Shown one piece after another: positions 24,901-32,810 of a DNA stretch of 64,000 nucleotides. The notes below the pieces were generated by a model that worked only from the letters and a program-made list of their open reading frames with translations, ran no database searches and had not been told where the DNA came from. The stretch comes from KBS50 sp042434095 (GTDB lineage Bacteria > Actinomycetota > Actinomycetes > Mycobacteriales > Micromonosporaceae), in the NCBI RefSeq assembly GCF_042434095.1, contig NZ_JBHLUE010000012.1:98282-162281 (forward strand), read 5' to 3'. Numbering within the stretch: position 1 is the stretch's first letter; the number at the start of each line of letters is the position of its first letter. The position numbers were made by a program, and so were the translations under genes.

Positions 24901-25981
24901 CAAAGGTGACGAAACGGTCGCACGGTTGATCGACGCCTTTCTCACCTCCCGGGCGACCCGCAAGCCCTCCCCGCACACCCTGGCCGCGTACCGCCGGGAT
25001 CTGGCCGCGATCGCGGGCCTCGTCGCGGCCGCCGAGGCCCCGCCCCTCCCCCTGGCCGCGCTCCCCCTCGCGGCGCTGCACACCCGGGCGCTGCGCACGG
25101 CGTTCGCCCGGTTCGCCGCGGACCGCGCGGCCGCCTCGATCCACCGCGCCTGGTCCACCTGGAACGGGTTCTTCACGTTCCTGGTGGCCGAGGGGGTGCT
25201 CGCCGGCAATCCGATGTCCGCGGTGGACAAGCCGCACGTGCCACTCCCCCCGCCCAAGCCGTTGCGCGGCGCCGACACCCCCGAGCAGCTGCTCACCGCC
25301 GTGTCCCGGGCCGACGAACGGCAGCGCGACCCGTGGCCGGAGCGGGACGTGGCGGTGCTGGCCCTGGCGCTGTGCGCGGGCCTGCGGCTGGCGGAGCTGC
25401 TGGACCTGCGGGTGTCGTCGGTGGGTGGCCGGCCCGGCGAGCGCCGGGTGGACGTGACCGGCAAGGGCGGCCGGACGCGGGTCGTACCGATCGAGCCGGA
25501 GCTGGACGCGGCCGTGACGGCGTACCTGGACAGCCGGCGGCGCCGGTTCGGCGACCGCGGCGTGCGGGCGGACGCGCCGCTGCTGGTCGACCGGTACGGC
25601 GCGCCGCTGCGCCGGGGTGGGCTGCAATATCTTGTGCGCTCGTGTTATCGGCGGGCCGGGATCATGGATCGGGTGCCGCGGGGCGCGCAGCTGCACGCGT
25701 TGCGGCACACGTTCGCGACCAGGTTGGCCGAGGACGGGGCGAACGCCTCGGAGATCATGCGGTTGCTGGGGCACGCGAGCCTGGCGACGAGCCAGAACTA
25801 CATCGAGGTGACGGCGGAGCAGCAGCGGGCGGCGGTGCGGTCCAACCGGACCAACCGGTCGCTGGGTCGGCTGTTGTCAGTCGAGCCAGGTCGTGGTGAG
25901 ACCGGTGACGCGGCTGCCGTCCAGGTCGGCGAGTTTGATGGCGGTGAACTGCCGGGCGGTGTCGCTGGTCTGCAGCCGTAG
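24893..25981 (+). CDS. Tyrosine recombinase/integrase
   Basis: 362 residues. A core-binding domain is present at about 8-110 (TRKPSPHTLAAYRRDLAAIAG). The catalytic domain shows Arg in AGLRLAELLDLR, Lys in GKGGRTR, HALRHTFATRLAEDGAN, LLGHASLATSQNYI with the Tyr nucleophile, and a normal end near NRSLGRLL. The last 33 residues continue past that point and overlap the convergent SDR gene by 105 bases, so the original stop may have been lost. The start lies inside an inverted repeat without an SD. It is more like mobile-element integrases than XerC/D. No other mobile-element genes are seen. Confidence 0.85.
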   Translation: MHDKGDETVARLIDAFLTSRATRKPSPHTLAAYRRDLAAIAGLVAAAEAPPLPLAALPLAALHTRALRTAFARFAADRAAASIHRAWSTWNGFFTFLVAEGVLAGNPMSAVDKPHVPLPPPKPLRGADTPEQLLTAVSRADERQRDPWPERDVAVLALALCAGLRLAELLDLRVSSVGGRPGERRVDVTGKGGRTRVVPIEPELDAAVTAYLDSRRRRFGDRGVRADAPLLVDRYGAPLRRGGLQYLVRSCYRRAGIMDRVPRGAQLHALRHTFATRLAEDGANASEIMRLLGHASLATSQNYIEVTAEQQRAAVRSNRTNRSLGRLLSVEPGRGETGDAAAVQVGEFDGGELPGGVAGLQP

Positions 25982-26722
25982 CTGCGGCTGATCGGCGGTG
26001 AGCGCGGTCAGCACGGTGGCGGCGGCGTCCTGCGGGGTCTGCGCGTTGGCGAAGGCGCCCGCGGTGCGGTCCAGGTAGGCGCGCAGCTGGGGGGCGTACC
26101 GGCCGGCGCGGTCGAGGCGTTCGGCGGCGTCGCCGCCGCCGACGTTGGCGACGAACTCGCTGCCGACGGCGCCCGGTTCGACGATGACGACGGTGACGCC
26201 GTGGCGGGCGAGGACGGGGTACAGGGATTCGAGGTATCCCTCTACGGCGAACTTCGCGGCGCAGTAGGCCTCGTTGAAGGGTTGGCCGACGACGCCGCCG
26301 ACGCTGCTGATGGTGATGATCCGGCCTCGGCTGGCCCGCAGGTGGGGCAGGGCGGCGCGGGTGACGGTGAGGACGCCGAAGAAGTTGACCTCGACGACGG
26401 CGCGGATGTCGTCGATGGTGTCGGTTTCGAGGGTGCCGAGGTGGCCGGCGCCGGCGTTGTTGATCAGGGCGTCGAGGTGGCCGTGCTCGGCGATGACGGC
26501 CTCGATGCAGCTGTCGATGGTGTCGGGCCGGGTGACGTCGAGCGCGTGGATGTCGATGTGGTCGGCGACGCCGGCCTGCGCGGCGGCGTCGCGGAGCCGG
26601 TCGGCGCGGTCGGGGTCGCGCATGGTGGCGATGGTGGTCCAGCCGGCGCCGGCGGTGGCCAGCGCGGTGGCCAGGCCGATGCCGCTGGAGGTGCCGGTGA
26701 TCAGGACGGTGCGGCGGGACAC
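25877..26722 (-). CDS. Short-chain dehydrogenase/reductase
   Basis: 281 residues. It shows TGTSSGIG at 10-17, ALINNAGAG near 88, ISSVGG with the catalytic Ser, and YCAAKFAVEGYLES with Tyr-x-x-x-Lys. The long C-terminal part resembles the retinol-dehydrogenase-like group. The substrate is unknown. The 3' end overlaps the convergent recombinase gene. The start is a GTG. Confidence 0.9.
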   Translation of the reverse strand: MSRRTVLITGTSSGIGLATALATAGAGWTTIATMRDPDRADRLRDAAAQAGVADHIDIHALDVTRPDTIDSCIEAVIAEHGHLDALINNAGAGHLGTLETDTIDDIRAVVEVNFFGVLTVTRAALPHLRASRGRIITISSVGGVVGQPFNEAYCAAKFAVEGYLESLYPVLARHGVTVVIVEPGAVGSEFVANVGGGDAAERLDRAGRYAPQLRAYLDRTAGAFANAQTPQDAAATVLTALTADQPQLRLQTSDTARQFTAIKLADLDGSRVTGLTTTWLD

Positions 26723-26761
26723 GGTGCGAAGGTATCAGCGCCGCGGGGTGCCCGCGCCGGT

Positions 26762-27541
26762 TCAGGCGAGGTCGACGACCAGGGGGCGGTGGTCGGAGAT
26801 GGCGGCGGCGGGGGTGCTGACGGCGCTGACGGCGGCGAGCCGGTCGCCGCCGAGCGGGTCGAGCAGAATGTGGTCGAGTTGGACCCGGGGTTGGCTGGCC
26901 GGGTAGGTGGGTTGCCGGCCGAGGGTGCGCCAGCCGGAGACGGCGGCGGCGAGCCCGGCGGGCAGGTTGAGGTCGCCGAGCAGGATGCGCGGGGCGGGCA
27001 GTTCGCGCAGGGCGCGGACGACCTGGCGGAGCTGCCAGATGTTCCAGCCGGGGACGAAGGACAGGTGGGTGGCGGCGGCCGTGAGGGGGCCGAACGGGGT
27101 GTCCAGGACGGCGGCGAGGACCACTCGGGGTTCGTCGCGCAGCAGGATGAGCCGGCCGCGGGGTCCCTGGATCCGGACGGGTGAGCGGACGGGGGCGGCG
27201 CGCATCCGGGTGATCCGCCAGGCGCGGGCCGGGTACCGGCTGACCAGGCCGACGCCGTAGCACGGCTCGCCGTGGCCGTCGTCGTCGTGGGTGAGGGGCC
27301 GGAAGTGGAAGCCGGGGGTGCCGACGACGGCGGCCGCGAACTGGTGGCTGGGCGCGTCGAGGGCCCGGGCGGCGACGGCCGTGAGGTCGAGGTGGCCGCT
27401 GCGGGACTGGTCGCGGTCGACCTCCTGCAGGGCGAGGATGTCGGCGTCGAGCGCGTGTACGGCGGTGGTGAGGCGGTTCGGGTCCACCAGGCCGTCGGAG
27501 ATCGAGCGGCCGTGGAGCAGGTTGAAGGTCGCCAGACGCAC
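26762..27541 (-). CDS. Endonuclease/exonuclease/phosphatase-family hydrolase
   Basis: 259 residues of the DNase I-like fold: LATFNLLHG at the start, ILALQEVDRDQ (metal-binding Glu), LLGDLNLP near 190, VQLDHILLD and SDHRPLVVDLA at the end. There is no signal peptide. Substrates in this family range from DNA to phosphoinositides and cannot be chosen here. The GTG start is at 27541. Confidence 0.9.
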   Translation of the reverse strand: MRLATFNLLHGRSISDGLVDPNRLTTAVHALDADILALQEVDRDQSRSGHLDLTAVAARALDAPSHQFAAAVVGTPGFHFRPLTHDDDGHGEPCYGVGLVSRYPARAWRITRMRAAPVRSPVRIQGPRGRLILLRDEPRVVLAAVLDTPFGPLTAAATHLSFVPGWNIWQLRQVVRALRELPAPRILLGDLNLPAGLAAAVSGWRTLGRQPTYPASQPRVQLDHILLDPLGGDRLAAVSAVSTPAAAISDHRPLVVDLA

Positions 27542-27578
27542 CCCTGCACCCTACGGGGCGGGATGGCAGGCTTGCCGG

Positions 27579-27665
27579 GTGATCAAGCTGTTGTGCTGTT
27601 CGATGCTGGTGTTCGTGGCGGTGGCCATGGTGGGAATGGCGGTGCGCCGGCAGCGCGGCCGGTGA
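27579..27665 (+). CDS. Possible 28-residue membrane peptide
   Basis: A GTG-started frame encodes a single hydrophobic helix (LLCCSMLVFVAVAMVGMAV) followed by the basic tail RRQRGR, a topology typical of small membrane proteins. It lies in a gap between two minus-strand genes with a weak purine-rich site upstream. Its composition is unlike random frames of this GC-rich DNA, but it is too short for certainty. Confidence 0.35.
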   Translation: MIKLLCCSMLVFVAVAMVGMAVRRQRGR

Positions 27666-27816
27666 GTCCGGGCGCCGCCGGCGCCGCCGGCATCCTGCGG
27701 CCGGGTCCCGCCAGCGGGCGTCCCGCGCCCGCGTCCCGCCGGCGGTACGGCCCGGGCGGGTCACGGCCGTACGACCGGTGGCCGGTCCCGGCCGCGGGCT
27801 GGGGCGGCAGGCCGGG

Positions 27817-28800
27817 TCAGGAGGGTGCGGCCAGCAGCGCGGCCTCGCGGTCGGGGTCGAGGCCGGCCCGTGGCCGGTCGGGCCGCTGCGGCGCGGCGGG
27901 CAGATCGCGCAGCCAGGTCCAGGTGTCGGTGACGGTGTCGGTGACCGGGCGGCAACGCAGGCCGGCGGCGAGGGCCCGGCTGACGTCACCGCGGTGCATG
28001 GTGTCGTGCTGCTCGCCGGGTGGCAGCCAGACGGGCAGCTCGGTCCACGGTTCGATGCCGGCCGCGAGGATCCGGTCCGGGTCCCACCAGCGCAGGTCGG
28101 CGGTCGAGCCGGTGGCCGTGGCGCAGGCGTGCAGCAGTTCGCCCATGGTGGTGTGGCCGCTGGGGCTGACCACGTTGTAGGGGCCGTGCCGGCCGGCGGC
28201 GAGGGCGTCGAGGGTGAACGCGGCCAGGTCGCGGGCGTCGATGTACTGCAGGGGCAGGTCGGCGGGTCCGGGGGCCAGCACCGGGCCGCCGCGGGCGATG
28301 CGGTGCAGCCACCACGGCAGCCGGCCGACGTTTTCGCCGGGGCCGAGGACCAGGCCCGCGCGGACCAGCAGGGCGTGCTCGCCGTACGCGCCGGTGGCGG
28401 CCAGCTCGCCGCCGCGTTTGGCCTGCGGGTAGTCCACGTCCCCGGCGTCGGCCGACCCGTCGACCAGTGGGCCGTCCTCGGGCAGCCCGGGCGGGGCCGG
28501 GTAGGCGTACACGGATCGGCTGGAGATGTAGGCGTACCGGTGGGCGCGCCCGGTCAGCAGCGCGGCGGCGTCGCGGACCGCGCGGGGGGCGCCGGTCCAG
28601 GTGTCCACGACGGCGTCCCACTCCCCCTCGCGCAGCGCGTCGAGGTCGGCGGTGGCGCGGTCGCCGTGCCGGACCTCGACACCGGCCGGCGCCGGGTGCC
28701 GGCCGCGGTGGAAGACGGTGACGGGCCAGCCGCGGCCGGTGGCGGCCGCGGCGATGGCGCGGCCGACGAACTCGGTGCCGCCGAGGATGAGCAGTCGCAT
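27817..28800 (-). CDS. NAD-dependent epimerase/dehydratase-like (extended SDR)
   Basis: 327 residues. GGTEFVGR at 7-14 is the nucleotide-binding loop, ISSRSVYA holds the Ser position and DYPQAKRGGE the Tyr-x-x-x-Lys pair. The C-terminal half has the DARDLAAFTLDAL segment typical of the group. It probably acts on a nucleotide sugar or a related substrate. The ATG at 28800 gives the usual MRLLILGG start; an ATG four codons upstream is also possible. Confidence 0.85.
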   Translation of the reverse strand: MRLLILGGTEFVGRAIAAAATGRGWPVTVFHRGRHPAPAGVEVRHGDRATADLDALREGEWDAVVDTWTGAPRAVRDAAALLTGRAHRYAYISSRSVYAYPAPPGLPEDGPLVDGSADAGDVDYPQAKRGGELAATGAYGEHALLVRAGLVLGPGENVGRLPWWLHRIARGGPVLAPGPADLPLQYIDARDLAAFTLDALAAGRHGPYNVVSPSGHTTMGELLHACATATGSTADLRWWDPDRILAAGIEPWTELPVWLPPGEQHDTMHRGDVSRALAAGLRCRPVTDTVTDTWTWLRDLPAAPQRPDRPRAGLDPDREAALLAAPS

Positions 28801-28863
28801 GCGGTCGATCATGCGACCGGCGCGCGGCTGGCCGGAAGGGTGTCCTGCTGTGGGCAGAAAACG

Positions 28864-29562
28864 CTACCGGCGTACGCAGGTGTAGGCGGCGTAGACGCCG
28901 GCCCGGTAGTCGGCGTCGAGGATGTCGAAGCCGGCGGCGTCGAGCATGGGTTCGAACAGCCAGCGGTACGTGCTGAACTCGGTGCGCAGGTGGGTGACCA
29001 GGTCGGCGCGGGTGTAGCCGGCGGCGGGGTCGGTGATGGTGTTGCCGGCCAGCCACCGGTCGACGAAGTCGGTCATCTGCGCCGGTGACACGTCGAAGAT
29101 GAGGTCGCGCAGCCGCAGCAGCCCGCCGGGACGCAGGATGGCGGCGATGCGGTGCAGGGCGATGGGTTTGTACAGGTCGGGCAGTTGGTGCAGGGCGTGC
29201 CGGGTGTGTACGGCGTCGGCGGCTGGTCCGGTGTGCCGGTAGCTGAGGAAGCCGGCCTGCTCGACGGTGATGTTGCGCAGGTCCGTGTCGGCGGCGCGTC
29301 GGGTCAGCCGGGTGAGCATGGCCGGGGAGACGTCGGCGGCCACGACCCGGTGGACGTGCGGGGCGATGGCGAGGGTGAAGGTGCCGGTGCCGGCGGCGAG
29401 GTCGACCACGGTGGCGTCGGCGGCCAGGCCGTGGGCGCGCAGCAGCGCCACGTCGTCGCCCGGGTCGGTGCCGGACTTGCGGTCGAAGCCGGCGACGTAG
29501 GCGGGGTCGAGGTGTTCGGGCCCGGCGAAGTCCAGCTCGTCGATCATCCATGGCGTGGTCAT
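28864..29562 (-). CDS. Class I SAM-dependent methyltransferase
   Basis: 232 residues with VVDLAAGTGTFTLAIA (motif I) near 52, VVAADVSPAM (post I), AVHTRHALHQLPD (motif II) and LRPGGLLRLRD (motif III). A conserved RKSGTDPGDDVALL precedes motif I. The substrate is unknown. The neighbouring genes do not form an obvious pathway. Confidence 0.87.
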   Translation of the reverse strand: MTTPWMIDELDFAGPEHLDPAYVAGFDRKSGTDPGDDVALLRAHGLAADATVVDLAAGTGTFTLAIAPHVHRVVAADVSPAMLTRLTRRAADTDLRNITVEQAGFLSYRHTGPAADAVHTRHALHQLPDLYKPIALHRIAAILRPGGLLRLRDLIFDVSPAQMTDFVDRWLAGNTITDPAAGYTRADLVTHLRTEFSTYRWLFEPMLDAAGFDILDADYRAGVYAAYTCVRR

Positions 29563-29698
29563 CCGTCGAGGGTGGCAGCGGGGTGCGGCCCGGAACCATC
29601 GATTTTCGCGCCGGTACGTGGGCCTCCGGCGCCCTGCTCCGCCGTGCTCGGCGGCCTCGATACGGTCGGGGCTGGTGGACCGGGCCGGCGGGTGGCGG

Positions 29699-30211
29699 TC
29701 AGCCGTTGCGGCCGGGTGCGGCGAACCGGCCGCCGCGGATCTGCCGCAGGGCCTGCCGGCGGGTGTCGCCGCGCAGGATGTCCACGTAGAGCCGGCCGTC
29801 GAGGTGGTCGTACTCGTGTTGCAGGGCGCGGGCCAGGAAGCCGCTGCCGTGGATCACCACCGGTTCGCCGTGCTGGTCGAAGCCGTGCGCGGTGACGTGC
29901 ATGGCGCGCGGGGTCGGGAAGTACAGGCCGGGGATGGACAGGCAGCCCTCGTCGTCGGTCTGCTGTTCGGCGGAGTGGTCCGTGAGGGTGGGGTTGACCA
30001 GGTGGCCCTGGCTGCCCTCGACGGCCCAGGCGAAGACCCGGGCGGTGACCCCGATCTGCGGCGCGGCCACGGCGGCCCGGCCGGGTGCGCCGACGGTGGT
30101 GTCCAGCAGGTCGGCGACCAGGGCGCGCAGTTCGGCGTCGAAGCTGGTGACCGGGTCGCACTCGGTGCGCAGCACGGGGTCGCCGAGGATCCGGATGGGC
30201 CGCATCGTCAT
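29699..30211 (-). CDS. def: Peptide deformylase
   Basis: 170 residues. Motif 1 is AAVAAPQIG (usually GVGLAAPQ), motif 2 is DEGCLSIPG with the metal-binding Cys, and motif 3 is HEYDHLDG with the two metal-binding His and the catalytic Glu. It removes the formyl group from nascent peptides. Motif 1 is looser than usual, which suggests one of the divergent actinobacterial deformylases and probably a second copy elsewhere. Confidence 0.92.
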   Translation of the reverse strand: MTMRPIRILGDPVLRTECDPVTSFDAELRALVADLLDTTVGAPGRAAVAAPQIGVTARVFAWAVEGSQGHLVNPTLTDHSAEQQTDDEGCLSIPGLYFPTPRAMHVTAHGFDQHGEPVVIHGSGFLARALQHEYDHLDGRLYVDILRGDTRRQALRQIRGGRFAAPGRNG

Positions 30212-30276
30212 GACCGGAAGGCTAGCTGTTCGTTACCCACCCCGGCCATCCCGCCGCGCGGTCGGCCGGCCCCAGC

Positions 30277-30330
30277 GAAAGGAAGGGACCCCTGTTATCG
30301 GTTTTTGTATAGGAGGGGGCCCTTCCTAAC
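30277..30330. repeat. 54-bp palindromic element, copy 2
   Basis: The arms AGGAAGGGACCCCT (30280-30293) and AGGGGGCCCTTCCT (30314-30327) pair at 13 of 14 positions. The reverse complement matches copy 1 (10669-10722) at nearly every position, except about six bases in the loop. It lies in the divergent gap between def and the cadD-like gene, so it is not simply a terminator. Confidence 0.9.
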
Positions 30331-30376
30331 ATGTCAGCCGGAGACGGTCGCGGGCGCGCCGGCGGGGGGAGATCGG

Positions 30377-30970
30377 GTGTCGCTGACGCTGCTGGTGCAG
30401 GCCGCCGGGATGTTCGCGGTGACCAACGTCGACGACCTGCTGGTGCTGGCGGTGTTTTTCGGCCGGGCCGCGGGCGGCCAGGCCGGTGCCGGGCGGGTGG
30501 TGCTCGGTCAGTACCTCGGCTTCGCCGGGATCCTGCTCGTGTCGATCGCGGGCGCGCTCGGCGCCGGGCTGCTGCCCGCGACGTTCGTCCGTTATCTGGG
30601 GCTGCTGCCGCTGGCGCTGGGCATCCGGGCCGCGGTCACGGCGTGGCGGGAGCGGCGCGCCGGCGAGCCGGACCGACCGGTCGGCGCGGGTCCGGGCGCG
30701 CTGCAGGTCGCGGCGGTCACCTTCGCCAACGGCGGCGACAACATCGGGGTGTACGTGCCGGTGTTCACCGTCGTCGGGCTGCGCGGGACGACCGCGTACG
30801 TGGCCGTGTTCCTCGTCGGGGTCGGGCTCTGGTGCGCCGCCGGGCGGTTCCTGGCCACCCGCCCGGTCATCGCCCGGGCCCTGTCCCGGTGGGGGCACGT
30901 CGTCCTGCCGGTCGTCCTCATCGGCATCGGTGTGCTCATCCTTCTCCGGGGCGGCGGCGCCGGCCGCTGA
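30377..30970 (+). CDS. CadD-family (LysE superfamily) cation transporter
   Basis: 197 residues with five to six transmembrane helices. The N-terminal AVTNVDDLLVLAVFFG and the internal VTFANGGDNIGVYVPVF are the paired acidic motifs of the CadD family, associated with cadmium resistance. Metal specificity cannot be read. The GTG at 30377 follows GGGGGAGA. The last 35 bases overlap the 3' end of the convergent pabB gene. Confidence 0.87.
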   Translation: MSLTLLVQAAGMFAVTNVDDLLVLAVFFGRAAGGQAGAGRVVLGQYLGFAGILLVSIAGALGAGLLPATFVRYLGLLPLALGIRAAVTAWRERRAGEPDRPVGAGPGALQVAAVTFANGGDNIGVYVPVFTVVGLRGTTAYVAVFLVGVGLWCAAGRFLATRPVIARALSRWGHVVLPVVLIGIGVLILLRGGGAGR

Positions 30971-32384
30971 CGACCGCCGCCGCCGGGCCGGGCGGCGCGA
31001 GCGCGGCGCGCAGCGGAGCGGCCTTGGCGGCGGCCTCGGCCACCTCGGCGGCCGGGTCGCTGCCCCAGGTGATGCCGCCGCCGGCCCACAGGTGCAGTCG
31101 CCGGGCGTCGGCGGCCGCGGTGCGAATGGTCAGCCCGAGATCCAGCCCGTCGCCGTCGAACCAGCCGAAAGCGCCCATCGCCGGTCCCCGGCCGACCGGT
31201 TCGAGATCGGCGAGCACGCCGAGGGCGGCCAGCTTGGGCGCGCCGGTGACCGAGCCGCCGGGGCAGAGCGCGCGCAGCAGGTCGGCCAGCCCGGTGCCGG
31301 GCCGCAGCGTGGCCGAGACGCTGGACTCGGCCTGCCACAGGTCGCACCAGCGCCGGATGCCGAACAGCTCGTCCACCCGTACGGTGCCGGTGCGGGCCAC
31401 CCGGGACAGGTCGTTGCGGGCCAGGTCCACGATCATCACGTGTTCGGCGCGTTCCTTGGCCGAGGCCAGCAGCTCGCGCCGGCCCGCCGCGGTGGCCGGC
31501 CGGGTGCCCTTGATCGGCCGGGTGTCGGCCCGGCCGGCGCGGACCCGCACCAGCGTCTCCGGGGAGGCGCAGGCGACCGCCCAGCCGGGCCCGGTGAGCA
31601 GCCCGCCGTAGCGGGCCCCGGGCAGCGCGGCCAGCCGGCGCAGCGCCGGCAGCGGGTCGCCCCGGTAGGCGGCGCTGGCGTGGCCGACCACATTGACCTG
31701 GTACACCGCGCCGCGGGCGATCTCCCGACGGACCCGCCGGACCGCGTCCGCGTGCGCTTCCTCGGTCCAGCTCGGCCGCCAGGGACCGAGCGCCCAGTCG
31801 CCGATGGCGCCGGGCGACCCGCCGCGATCGGCGGCCGCCGGGCCGGACGCCGGTGGCCGGGCGGCCGCGCCCGGCGCCCCGGCGGACCCGCTGTCCGGCG
31901 GCGCGCGGTGCGGGTCGGCCGCGGCCGCGTCGTGCGGGTTCATCACGGCCCCGCCATCCGGGGTCGCCGCGGGCGCGCGGTGCGGGTCGGCCGGGTGTGC
32001 CGGCGGGGACGGCAGCGCGGCGCCATCGGCGTGGCCGTACACGACGGCCACCAGATCCGGTACGGCGGGCGCGGGGGTGGCGGGTCCGGCCGGCGCCCCG
32101 GCCATCCGGGCGGCGGCGGCCGCGGAGATCAGCAGCGCCGCCCCGCACGGCGTGCCGGGCCGGTGCGGCCGGTCCGGTCCGGTCCGGGACAGGTCGTCGG
32201 CCGGCAGGCCGTGCCGGGTGAGGAAGTCGGTCAGTAGCCGGGCCGGGTCGCCGCCGTCGGCGACCCGCCACTGCAGCCGCGCGGTCTCCACGGGCGCCGC
32301 GGCGCAGGTCGGCCCGGGGGGCGTACCGTTGGTTACGGACAGCAACGACGGAGGGACCGGGAGCGGGTGTGGGAGCGTTTCCAT
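30936..32384 (-). CDS. pabB: Aminodeoxychorismate synthase component I-like
   Basis: 482 residues. The chorismate-binding domain occupies about 195-460 with ARGAVYQVNVVG, PIKGTRPA, VMIVDLARNDLSRV, PGGSVTGAPK and LWAGGGITWGSDP, which include the catalytic Lys and Mg-binding acids. It should form 4-amino-4-deoxychorismate for folate synthesis with a separate glutaminase. The related anthranilate or salicylate synthases are harder to exclude. Residues about 105-190 are a low-complexity Ala/Pro/His insertion not seen in typical members. The ATG follows GAGGGAAAAAGG. Confidence 0.85.
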   Translation of the reverse strand: METLPHPLPVPPSLLSVTNGTPPGPTCAAAPVETARLQWRVADGGDPARLLTDFLTRHGLPADDLSRTGPDRPHRPGTPCGAALLISAAAAARMAGAPAGPATPAPAVPDLVAVVYGHADGAALPSPPAHPADPHRAPAATPDGGAVMNPHDAAAADPHRAPPDSGSAGAPGAAARPPASGPAAADRGGSPGAIGDWALGPWRPSWTEEAHADAVRRVRREIARGAVYQVNVVGHASAAYRGDPLPALRRLAALPGARYGGLLTGPGWAVACASPETLVRVRAGRADTRPIKGTRPATAAGRRELLASAKERAEHVMIVDLARNDLSRVARTGTVRVDELFGIRRWCDLWQAESSVSATLRPGTGLADLLRALCPGGSVTGAPKLAALGVLADLEPVGRGPAMGAFGWFDGDGLDLGLTIRTAAADARRLHLWAGGGITWGSDPAAEVAEAAAKAAPLRAALAPPGPAAAVVSGRRRRPGEG

Positions 32385-32485
32385 ACGACCGGACCTTTTT
32401 CCCTCATCCGTTGGGAGGATTCTGCCGTACTCCCGGCCGGATGTGCTCGATGAAGTTCACTTCCACTTGGTACCGTGCGTCACTG

Positions 32486-32502
32486 GTCATGTGAACCATG
32501 AC
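32486..32502. promoter_or_regulatory. Inverted repeat GTCATG-N5-CATGAC
   Basis: A perfect 6-bp dyad with a five-base spacer in the gap between pabB and the DUF5999 gene, 28 bases before the latter's start. It is a candidate operator or simply a small hairpin in the leader. Confidence 0.4.
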
Positions 32503-32530
32503 ACAGCACCCCCACAGTCCGGAGAACCCG

Positions 32531-32731
32531 ATGTGCCAGCACCAACCGATCTGCCCCTCGGCCGACGCCACCGACCGGGAGGCTGCCCGGGTCATCGCCT
32601 GCTTCCGTGAGCAGGGGTGGAGCCTGCTCTGCAACGGAGTCATCGTGTTCGAGGACACCGGGGAACTGCTTCCCGACGGCCGGACCGTGGCCCCGCACCG
32701 CGGCCCGGCCCGGCACGCCGTACCCGCCTGA
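32531..32731 (+). CDS. DUF5999 family small protein
   Basis: 66 residues. It opens with MCQHQPICPSAD and contains REAARVIACFREQGWSLLCNGVI and FEDTGELLPDG, as in the actinobacterial DUF5999 family. CxHxxxC suggests metal binding. The function is unknown. The ATG at 32531 matches the usual family start and has GGAG ten bases upstream; an in-frame ATG at 32498 would add 11 residues. Confidence 0.85.
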   Translation: MCQHQPICPSADATDREAARVIACFREQGWSLLCNGVIVFEDTGELLPDGRTVAPHRGPARHAVPA

Positions 32732-32810
32732 TTGTCTTACTGTACGTAACCACGGCAAGACCCGCCGGCACGGCCGCCGACCCGTCGACCGCCGCCGGCC
32801 ACGCACGACC

